A stretch of DNA of 64,000 nt, from positions 44,994,037-45,058,036 of the forward strand of contig OU015525.1 in NCBI GenBank assembly GCA_907165065.1. The letters run 5' to 3'. The position numbers and the translations under genes were made by a program. How positions within the stretch are numbered: position 1 is the first letter of the stretch; the number at the start of each line of letters is the position of its first letter. Source of the stretch: Caprimulgus europaeus (Eukaryota; Chordata; Aves; Caprimulgiformes; Caprimulgidae). The notes beneath the pieces were generated by a model. The model saw only the letters and a list, made by a program, of their open reading frames with translations. It did no database searches and was not told the origin of the DNA. Of this stretch, positions 50,901 to 62,900 are shown in pieces.

Positions 50901-53900
50901 AAATAAATTCACAGTTGAAATACAAATTATTTTGTTCTTGTACTCAAATAATTTAGACAAATCAGCTTTCAAATGCATTACAGTCTTCTATCTGTGGTGC
51001 TCCAGAAACAATTACTAGTCAGGCCATCATAATTAAACATATCACCCCCAGTTTCAGCTTCACTATTCTTTTTGCTCCAGACCCAAGTTTTACAAACAGA
51101 TCTACACTTGTGCAACCTAAAACGGTGGATGTTGGCACTGTGCAGGTTTTAGGTACAACAAAGCCAGGCTGTGAATTCCAGGTCACTTTACATCACAAGC
51201 ACAGTCTTGCAGACAAGAGACCGATTTAATGTTTAGAGAGAAATCTTCCTTGAAGCTCTATGAGTAATTAGTATGCCATTAAATGTTTATGTAAAATTCC
51301 AAGAAAACATGTGCCTGAATACAGTGTGGACGTGCATGAGGATGGCATGGAGAGCAATGGAAGCCCTGAGCAAGCACAAGACTTGGCTGAGCTGCATGAC
51401 CACTGCTTCAGTGGAATTTGGGAATCACTCACAGTCAATCTTCAGTCAAATTAACGGATTTCATAAAATGAATATTCCTGACTCATGCCACAGAAGAAAA
51501 AACAAACCCACCAAGAGGCCACAGAGCTAGTAATTTCTTCATGAGTTACAGAAAAGCTCCCCCACCCACTTAATACAAATGAGTGAGAACAGTAGATTAA
51601 TTCTCACACATGTTTATTGTTGCAACTACACTGGGATGCAAGGAACTGCTCAATTTAGGGATGCTTCATGGCATAAGTGGTGACAAATGACACTTAAAGG
51701 GAATGAAATTACCTCAGACAAAATCTGACTTGACTTTCAGTGTCCCAACATGCTGCAGTGCAGCTGCTTAATTATTTTGTGGTACTAACTTCCCCTGAGA
51801 AGCAGGACCCCTCTATCCCCCCAGTTCTCCACACCTGGCTACAGTACAGTCTGCTGAGCTCTATGTTGATCATCACTGCCAGAGAGTTGGCAAAGATAAT
51901 TTTGTATAGATACTTGAAAGCACCTTTTACAAATTTCAGCAGAGCAATCCAAACAAGAACATACAATGGAGTGTGCTGGGCAGATGAAAAAGTTTTGTTT
52001 ATGGCATGACTTTAATAGAAGGAGATTTGATAGATGAGAACTAGCCACAGCCTTTTTCCCATGATAAATGACGATTTTTCTTTAGATTTAACAATCCAAC
52101 ATTTTAATAGCAACCATTAATTTTCTCAATTGAAACCCCTATTTTCGCTAGAAACATCTCTAAGCATGCAAGCATTCACCTTCAATGGACAAAACCATTC
52201 CACATAGGCTTAAAAGAATAATACAATTGAAAATTTGAAATGTTCTTTAAACCTGCATTTTCTAAAATTCAACTGTCTGCTTAGCTATAAGGAGAAAGCA
52301 GTCCCAAAAGGAGAATGTGGAAAAGAAAGAAATGCAAACAAATGCATATTGAAATACGAAAGATTATGCAAAAATTTGAGCAACACTGACATTCAAACCA
52401 CACCCATCATACACTGAAAATTAAGACAACAATTTTCACTACTGTTTTTCAAACACTATCTTCTTTCTAGAAAAATGGCCCTGGCTCCTGCACTGCAAAT
52501 AGTGTTGCTTTCTGGTCTAGATTGCCAGGCTCAGTGGGTTTAAAACTTAAACTCTCCTCATGCTGGCAGAGGGGGTGTGTCTGTATTAAGGCCAAGCCAC
52601 TTTCCTCTTCACCTCCCAGGCCAGCACTGTCACTGCACATGCTGTTCCCGTCGGCTAGTGCGGTTCCATGGCCTCGCATGAACCAGGCACAAAAGCATTT
52701 TCAGTTTGTCACCCCGTGGCTCTTCTCGTATCTCCGTCTCTGCCATGTCTTTCTGGAGCACCGCACCACCACAAGCAGAGGTTGACATCGCCAATACCAA
52801 CTGCCTGCCACCTGGGGAAAAAGGTGGCATGTTTTGGTGGAAAGCAGGGAAAGCAAGCTTTAGGAGGAGTTCTCTAGTCCCCCAGGAGTCCTCATCGTAT
52901 CACTAGCTGCTAAAATAAAGACTGGCTTTGCTGAGTATTTTAATGCCTCAAAATTAACTCACAGCACATCTGCCACAGTAGAATATGGCACTTCCCTAAA
53001 GAAAATCGGTATTTTTCTTGTGCAATTTGCTCTTTGATGGCACGCATATTATATATAAAGCAATCGTGCACAAACAGTTCATTCTGCCCTGGTTATTTTC
53101 CCTGTCATAGTGTGAGTATTTTTAGCCCTCATGTGATCCTCCAGTGTTTTCCAGCTCTGCTGTAGTCATCCTGCTCTCACTGAATATTTCAAACTAAAAC
53201 ATCTAACAGCCTTCAGATCTAAGAACCTCTTGCATTTTTAGCTTCCATGTAAATAATTAATTTTATTAAGCTTTTACCCCTGTATTTTTGACACCCCACA
53301 CCCATCCACAAAGCAGGGCTCCATGGAGATTTGCTCTGACACACAGGAATACTTACATAAGACACTAAGCTACAATCCTGACAACCTGATCACCATTTTC
53401 AATTTGATCAGATGAAGCTGCTTGTGCTATTTTCCACAGGCAGCATTAGAACTGGCACAAACAACAGTGCCCTAATATTTTAATCCCTTACCATAATTTT
53501 GACTCTACATCTGTAGGCTGTTTACTTCTGCATCAGAGAAGAGCGGAGGCTGTAGGAGATCGAAAGTCAGCTCAGGGCTGGCAGATGGCTTTATATCTAA
53601 GAGCAGCTGCGGTGCTGTTGGCAGAGAGCCTGCAGCGGTGGTCTGTGCTGCTGGCTCCGCTCCTCGAAGGACGAAAACAGACTCGTTCCCGCAGCAAGGA
53701 GCTGCATTTACCTGGCAAATCCTTGCTGCTCCTACTCTTTCTAGAAGCAGCCTTTCACATGTGCTACGAAAGTCACCCACCCACTGTACTGCTGTCAGCT
53801 CAGCCACAGATCAGCTCTGTCTCTCAAGGAAGGGACCAGGCGGCACGAGGGTGGCACAGCAGATTAGTTGTAGGGACCTACTTACGCTTCATTTCCGAGT

Positions 53901-56900
53901 GGCATTATCCTTGACCTGCGCTGACTCCTCAGTCAGACTGACTTTGGAAGGGGCTGGGCCATGGCTGCTGGCCTGCTCCCCAATTAACACAAAACCTGGT
54001 GCATTGTCAGATTTATTGAGTTTTGGGTTGTTTTAAAAGCATTTAAAAAAAATGAAATAAAGACCACACTCCGCATTTACAGAGATATAGGTAAATACCT
54101 ATGTACAGGTATGGATAGCAGCTACCTGATACCCGGGGTCTTGTCAAGCTTTAGCATCACACTGAAATACCAAAAATAATTCTAACTCATGCCAATAACT
54201 TATTGGGTAAGCTTTCAGAGCAGTCCTTAGGGATTTGACCACTTCCTTGTTAATTGAAAGACATATCTTGGTCTACCTCTGAAAATACAGTGTTAGAACA
54301 GAGTGTTATAAAGCAGTTATGCGTAATTAAAGAGATCAGTACCTCCTAAATTACTCAAAACCAAAACTCTGGCAAAGGACATTGGAAGAGTTATTCTGTG
54401 GAACAACAGGAATCATCTGACACATATATGAAATTACCAGTAGCTATCTTTTCCTTTAGAAAGGTATGTATCTGATCAGTTTAGAATAGGCATATTTAAA
54501 AGTCTGCCAAAACCAAAAATGTAAGTATGAGTAAGTACCCACATGTCTGCTTGCTCCTGACACTAAACAATAGATGCATACATTCGGGTATGCCCACTGC
54601 ACACTGTTTAAAAACTTTTGGATTATGTTGAAACATCTTCTGGGTTCTTTATTTTCTCTCACGATTGCTTCTTTTTGTTTTGTTAATGAACTGAAACAAG
54701 GCAGTACTAAGATTTCAAAGCTTCGGTATTAATGTAGAGCATATCACACAAATTAAAAATGACATAAAAAACTAAAATGTACAAAAAAGAGGCAAGCTAC
54801 TGTGGCAAACTTCTACAGATGCTGGCAAATGCATGGTGCATTGGTGTAAGAGGTTATTGCATCAAGCAGCCCACAATGTTTACTGCTCCCACAACAAAGT
54901 CAGTAAGTACAGTCGTGCCCCAAACCTCAGCCATTTCATCAAAGACCCGGGAAAGTAAAATAACAAAACAATCAACATAAGTTATAGATAGCAGTTTAAA
55001 CTATGCCAGCTGATGCTGTACTTACTCATGGGCACGTATTTCCTCTTTGAGCTTGTATCACCGAGGAAGACAAAGCTTCAGATAGGGGTAGGGAATTTTT
55101 AACTTGCTGCAAGAGAATTCATGAGACCTTCTCTTTTTTGCCCTTTTCATATAAATGGCTAAACTTGTTTTGCTCACATGGGCATATTATGGTTCCTGTA
55201 ACAACCATAATGAATCCTCCTTCATTTCTAGCTAAGTGTGCATGTGCACAAGACAGAGGTACAGAAGTGCATCTTTCGTGGCAATTTCCCAGCTACCCAG
55301 GACTTGCTTCCACATCATCCAAATTTACTCCCGAATGGCAGGAGATGAGGCACACACAAGCTTGCAGATGAATATGGCACCCCTCCCAGAATGTCCTCTA
55401 TCAACAGGCACCCAGTAAGGGCTCTCATCCTTTCGAGCAACCAGGCTACATGACACGGTGAGGCGAGGCACAAAGGCACAACACACCAGTGAAACAAAAA
55501 TGTGCTCACCCAGAAACTGAATAAACCTATGAATGACTGACACCTAACTGAAATAGTTCTGTTCTAAAACACAAGTAGCAATAAAAGCTAGCACTCCCAT
55601 TTCACCTAGCATCACATATTGTCTATACTCCCTCCCATCCCCACCTCGGCTCAACAGAAGTTAAACTAGCATCCTGCCTGTTGGACTTCTGGACAATGCT
55701 TAAGTTAATAATGAGTGGAGTTTTCCATCAAAAAGCTAACTCTCACAGCTACAGGATCTTACCAAAACTCATCACATTGTCTCAGTTGTCCTATTCCATA
55801 CAAGGGGTGGGAAGGCACAGGACATGCTCTCCATACAGCCAGCAACAAGACACAAGATCACTATCACTGGCTTATCCTCTGTATCAGCTGGCTGGTTCCC
55901 CTGCAGTAGCTATTCTATTTCTCTAGGATTGTCACCTCCACAGCTTTAATTTGGGATGACACATTTGCGACTTTGGTTAAAAACAGACCATCTGCTGGAA
56001 GAATTAACAAGCATGGTAGAGTCTGTATTTAATAAAAGTGTCTTTTCTAATTTCTCAATTGGACAATATCATGAGTTTAGCACTTGGGGTTTTTTGTTTT
56101 CAAAGGGAGTGCAAGACATCACATGGGAAATTATAGCATACAAGGGCCTGAAATTCAAACGTTCAGACACAAGATGGTGCAAAACAAAGATGTAAACAAG
56201 CTTTAGAAGCCCAGAGCAGTGCTGGCATACTATTAGGTGCTCAGTTTCCTGGAAGCACTAATGAGCTGAAGGCAGCTGGCCAAGCATGCACCACTTTGAC
56301 GTCAGAAGTGATCAGAGCAGAACACTGAAATCTGGGTACGATTCCAGAGCATAAGCTAGCCTAAAACTGAGAGTGCCTCATACCTGCCCCTTCCCTTTGC
56401 CAGCACTCAGGCATATTTGAGCCCATGAGAAGGCAGGTCACAGATTTAAACCTACTAAAAATTCATCCTTATTTGAGGAATGGGTTAGCATAAATAAGGT
56501 AAACCCAGGACAAACCAATAAAGGAATGAAGTACGTTTGCATGTGTGTTTCTGTGTGCAAAAACCTACATGTGTACAGGCAATCCACCCCAGTAACAGTT
56601 GTTTAGTGATCATTTAAAAAAAAAAAAAAAAAGTTAGCTGCTCTCCTGTTCACTTAACTCTCAGTTATCAAAAACCACCATCTGCTTAGTGACCACTCAT
56701 GTCCATATTACATAAACACCAAAGATCAGGCTTAGTCCTTTGGCCTGTTCCAGAAACACTGTTGTGGTTTAGCCCCAGTCAGCAGCTAAGACCTCCATAG
56801 CTGCTCACTCATGGTTCCTCAGTGAGATGGGGAGAGAATCAGAAAGGCAAAGGTGAGAAAATTCATGGGTTGAGATAAAGGCAATTTAACAGGTAAAGCA

Positions 56901-59900
56901 AAAGCCATGCACACAAGCAAAGCAAAACAAGGAATTCATTCACTGCTTCCCATTGGCAGGCAGGTGTTCAGCCATCTCCAGGACAGGCCTACAAGAAAGC
57001 TGGGGAAGGACTTTTCATAAAGGCAGTTAATGACAGAACAAGGGGAAATGGCTTTAAGCTGAAAGAGGATAGGTTTAGATTAGATATTAGGAAGAAATGC
57101 TTCACTGTGAGGGTGGTGAGACACTGGAACAGGTTGCCCAGAGAAGTTGTGGATGCACCCTCCCTGGAAGTATTTAAGACCAGGCTGGATGAGGCTTTGA
57201 GCAACCTGGTTTAGTGGAAGGTGTCCCTGCTGATGGCAGGGGGGTTGGAACTGGATGATCTTTAAGGTCCCTTCCAACCCAAACCATTTTATGATTCTAT
57301 AGCAGGGCTCTGTCACGTGTAATGTTTACTTGGGAAGACAAACATCATCGCTCTGCATGTTCCTCCTTTCCTTCTTTCCCCAGCTTTTTATTGCAGAGCG
57401 TGGCATCATATGGTATGGAGTATCCCTTTGGTCAGCTGGGGTCAGGAGTCCCAGCTGTGTGCCCTCCAAATTTCTTGTGCACCCACAGCCTCCTCACTGG
57501 CAAGGCAATGTGAGAAACAGAAAAGGCCTTGACGCTGTGTAAGCACTGATCAGCAATAGCTAAAGCACCCCTGTATTATCAACACTGTTTTGGTCAAAAA
57601 TCCAAAATACAGCACCATACAAGCTGCTATGAAGAAAGTTAACTCTATCCTAGCAAAACCTGGTACAAACACAAAATAAAAAGTTAGAAGACAGAGGTAT
57701 CTTCAAGAAAGAGCAACAGTTGTATGTTGTTCGCTTAAGAGGACTAGCATACCTGAACAATAAGCACATACAAAAACATAAATCAATTCATTTTTTCCTT
57801 CTGGTCAGCTCTTATGATTTAGAAGCATTTCACTCACCATAAAAAAAAAAAAAAAATCAGACTGTGCTGGCAATTTCCTGTAAGGGTGGAGGTGCAAGAG
57901 AGGAATGTACTCCATTTAATGTTCTTGAATACACTTACACATACCACATTCAGCAACAAGAAGCTTAAATGCCTTTGTCTCCAACATCAGACATCACTAG
58001 AATCCACATCATTTACTTCAAAGGTTCAGTGGAGGAGACCCTACACTCCATAAGGCTGGGCCAAACTAGATTGCATCACAATAACTTCTGCCCTCTCAGA
58101 TGCTAAACCTATGACAAGGCAAAAAGCTGGCCCACCCACACCAGGAAATAATTTTTAACTAGTATTTATGCAAAACAGATCACAGTTTATAATTGTCTTC
58201 AGAGACAGAAATGAAATTCTTTAAGATGCAAAATACCTGCAGTTGGAGAGTTTGCATGGTGAGACTTTTTGGGCAGGTTGAAGATCTGTTCACCAGGGTC
58301 TGGTGGAGGAATAGCATCTTGGCCTTGTCGAGCTTCCACAGGATCATACTCCTTCCCATCATAGTTAGCATCAAAGAACTTCTTAAACCATTGAATGAAA
58401 TCTAAGTTGTCTTGGAAGCGCCCTTTGACCAGTTTTTCCACGGGAATTACCTGAAAAATAGAATAAAGGTTCCAAAAATTTATCATTGCCATTGTTAAAT
58501 ATAAAAAATACATATACACACTTATTTGAAAAAAAAAAAATTAAAAATCTACTAGCTATATCAGCATCCATTCCTCTAACATTGTTTCCTTCCTAAAAGG
58601 AATGGAATGATGGTGGATTTGCAAGTGCTCTTAATAAGAAATAAAACCAAAACAAAACAAAGACCTAGCCTTTGCAGTGGCCTTACAATGTTTGTATGTA
58701 AGCATTTATGACTGCCCTTCCACAGGGTTATTCCTTTCTTATTGCAGTGACAGCCATGATGAGTGAAGCTGTTCTGGGAGTAACACTATCTTCAGCTAAC
58801 TAGGGATTTCTGTTTTTAATGGATATGTTACAGTTGGGCACACTAAAAATGAGCAATTCTTCAAAGGTCCAAGCAGGCTCTCTATCCTGCTGTTTGAACT
58901 ACAAAAAAAAACTCAGCAGCTTTTCCAAGACATGTTGAAGTTCAAACCAACATACATTTTGGTAGTACAAGTTCATCATTCAAACTAACCCTGAGGTTTT
59001 AACCTTGTAATTTTTTTCCATTCCATATACAGCTATACATAGAACAGTTTGTGGGCATGCAGAAGTTGACTAAAATGCCTATGAAATTTTAGTAAAACAA
59101 AAGAAAGGCTATGAGGATGTCCTCATCTCCTGCAAATTTTTCACAGAGATTAAGCTTCCAAAAGGTGTCTCGGGCCAGTATTACAGTGCTGAAGCTTCCC
59201 AGACACTGCAGGCAGACAGGAACTACAACTGCAGAAGGAGGGTTACCCTGCCTTGCTTAATTCATGAAGCTGATTAAAGAGCCCAGTTAAATGGATCTTA
59301 ATGCTTCCTGAATGCATTCAATTTTCAGCTGGAAAAAGGGTACCCAAAACCATTGCAATTTTCATTTCTTCTTCAAGGTTAAGCCAACTGTACAGCATTT
59401 TATAAGTCTATGATCCTCCTACAAAGATTAATGTAGCATTTTGCATGTCCTTTCAGGTTGTTCCATTTGTATCTTAATTCTACACTGAGAAGGTATAGTA
59501 AGTTTGCTCCCTACAGAAAAATTGACAAGGTTAACTCTATTAGGCTTTCCAATGTTTCAGTAGAAAAATCACACTGTAAATAGAAGCATCCACAACATTT
59601 CAGGAAACGATGAGCATTTTCCAGTGCTTTATAGAAGTCTGACAGGACTTTCCATTAAAACTGTTTAAATTTCAGAATAAGGGAACCCTAAAAGCCAGAG
59701 TAGAACCTTAAAAGTATATACAGGTAGTGCCTCTATGAAAAACTAAAAGTCTGACAACATAACTTTCATTATTCATATTGCTGAGTCCATCAAACTCTCG
59801 TATTCAAGCATAAACCAATACCTTATAGCTGAACAAGACTTTTTTAAAGAGACTTCTGTGCTGTCTAACCCATTGAATCACTGGGTAAATTATTCTAGCT

Positions 59901-62900
59901 CTTCAATACTTTAAATTCCTTAAACTCTGTTTTGGACAAGAAACATGGAATACTTATAAGAACAGCATATTTCCAAGTTGTTTTGTTGGAAAATGAGGTC
60001 ACCAGTAATTTTACTGTATCTAAAATTAAGGTTCACTGATGGTAAGGAATTTCCAACACATGGTATTTTATCAAAAATGTTTCTGATATAAAGATATGAG
60101 TTAGGCTGCCCAATTCCTCGGCGTACACATGGACTCAATTTTCACTTTGTACCTAAACGGGGCATGCCAAATTTCTTCCTTCATGCCTAAATACCCTTTC
60201 CAGGTGATGAAAGGTCAAGAAGATCTTCACACACAACTTGTAACTCCAGTTCTCAGTCCAAAAGTTGAAAAGTGGATTTTAAGTATTTTGAAGTTTGTTT
60301 CCCCTGTTTATTGATTTTACCCAGTTTATACAACTTTTGAAACTTGTAGCGACTGCAATACAAATACAGAATGCCTACCTTATCCACATTCATTCTTTTA
60401 AATGATGCCTGCAGAAGTTTGAAGTTGTGAATGTATTCATGCTCCAGCTTTGCTTGAAACTTTACTTTCTTCAAGCTAATGCACCCTGGGAACAACATGT
60501 CCATGAACTGGCAGTAAGCTGCTCCTACAAGAGAATGCATTGACGTTAATCCAGGTGCACCCAGTTAAGACCAAATGGCATTTATTGTAATGAGCAGAAA
60601 GCAATCATGCTTAATATGTCTCTGCTGTAATTCCACCTAACACTAGGCACTCAAGATCTACTTGTATAATTGAGCAATGTGACATAAGAATATGGGGTTT
60701 TTCCCACTTAATCTGGATGCACGATGCACTGTTGTGTAGCATCTGAAGAACCACCATGACTAATGCAAAGTAAATCTTTCTTCTATTTAAAATGGCTGTT
60801 CTTGGAGTCCCTATATATAGTAGGACTGTCCATATAGTGAGATGATCACAGTCAAAATGGAAATGTCTTAATGAGTTCCCTCAATCCTCACAGCTCCCTG
60901 AATTCAAACAAGCCAAGATCATCTTTCTTCTGGCACTTGTAGCCAAATGCCAATCAAGTCCAAGGCAATAATTTAAGTTTATATCAAACCATGATTTAAA
61001 TAAATAAGCAAATAAATAAATAAAAAAATCATAAAGCTCCAGCCTGTTAAAGCACACTAGCCAGTCCCCACCTGCCTAGTACAAACATCTTTACTGTTTT
61101 TAATCTCCTGAGAAAAACATTTAATAAGCAGACTTTAGCGTAGTCCACCCATAGATTTCAGAAGCTCGGCTGCCAGCTTTAGTTCTCACTCAAAACAATA
61201 AGGTTTTTAAGTTCAACTTTGAGGGCTATCTGATATTCCACAGTAGTAGGTAGGGGTGTGTGTGCCTGTCTGTGTATAACTAATCCAGCATAGAGCTGCA
61301 AAAATTTCTAAACAGTGTACTGAGCGCAGCTAATACAGATAGAGATAGAGATCATTTCTTCCTACAGCATCACCGTGTACCTGTCATTTGCAAAATAAGT
61401 CTTTACTCTTGACACACTGAAGTATTTGGAAATTAAGGATGAAAACATTTGAGGAAATAAGAGGAAAACCAATTTCAGTTCTTCAGATGAGAGTTTTCTA
61501 CAAAACGCTTTATAGTCAGTAAAGATTCAGTGAAGTCCATTTCTGCAGCACAGGGTTGTGGAACGTGCACTTGAGCACGCAGGGCAGGGAAGTGATCCCC
61601 CAATTACCCCTGACAAGTTCAGTTTCACTTCTACAAAAACGACTTGTGCATTTAGTGCTGATCAGTTTTGGCAAACAAGTATCCAGATCTCACCCGACAG
61701 TTCAACCCACTACCAATGACAACAATTTCTATAGAAAAATAATTCTGCTGAGTGCTCATACAGAAACCAAATTAACGAAGTGGACAACTGGCTTGCCCAG
61801 TTTTACAGGAGAAGCAGCAATAACTTAAAGACGTTTTTCCCTATGAGTATGCATGTGTTTCGACAGGACCAGCTTTACGCATGAGATGATAATTCTCATT
61901 CCCTGTATCCACTCAACCACCATATGAAGGGTTACAGAGCTTGTAACTGCCAAAAAGAGAAGCAGAGTGGAGTTCAAAAATTTTTCCCAAAATACTGATA
62001 GGAGTTTTGCTAAGGGACTTACCAAGATCAAGCTTTAGTGCGGAAAACCCTTTCCATTTTTTTTTTAAATTCTCTTCACGTTGCCTAGCTTTGCGGGAGA
62101 TAACTTTTACTAAAAAATGTATGATTTTCCAAGGACACCTTGTGCTTAGCTGTTTGCAATTGTTTTGATACTATAAGAAATCAAAGTAAAATATTCCCTA
62201 AAGGAAAAGGAGCCTTCTGGCAAGTTACAAACATCAGATGACAAATTTGCCTTTTCTTATAGAAAGCTATATAAACATAACTAGTTATTCAAAACTCATC
62301 CTTGGCATGAGAACTGGTAAATATGTGGCAACAGGAAAATGACATTACAATTAAAAGCATGGATATACGGATAATGCATGGCTTGACTACATTTATTACT
62401 ATTTAATTTCATGCAAAAGGATTATTATGCAATCATTTCACATTATAAATTGAATTTGTTCCTAACTCTGTCCTTTCATCCTCCCCATACCCCAATTATA
62501 AGCTTTACTCTGATATCTAAGTAATTGCCTGGAGGCCTTGAAAACGCACTGCGCAACCTTTCATCTAGATCCTTTTAGAAAACTAGAAACCCAAAGTGTT
62601 CACATGAGATTTTTCTCCTTCTGCTGGTAATGCAAATTCCTTCTGCATGCCTTTAGATAGAGCCTTACCAGGTTTAAGACTACAGTTACGGTATTTCCTT
62701 GTTTTTTCTTCCCGTCATGCTGGCTGCTGTGTCTGTGTGTTTGCCAGCCAGGAGGGGATCCTGGGTCTGCGCAGCACTCGAGGGCAGAAAACACTGGACT
62801 ACATCCACATGACAGCGCGAACCTGGTCTCTGATACAACAATGAAGCCGGCTGCCAGGCTGTTTTTCCAACAGGAGGATTTTATTACATTGGCAAACATG

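Larger units (their letters stand above)
46327..58236 (-). other. MAPRE2 intron, 11.9 kb
   Basis: It contains a CR1 fragment (50020-50762), a solo LTR with a CR1 inserted in it (56760-57667), and A runs near 56615-56632 and 57840-57857. The stretch 52500-54000 is more GC-rich with several overlapping open frames, none resembling a known protein. Confidence 0.8.

Noticed and set aside
35843..60524. Assignment of the right gene to MAPRE1 or MAPRE3
   Set aside because: Diagnostic stretches ([22 protein letters not shown], the [20 protein letters not shown] linker) are EB2-type.
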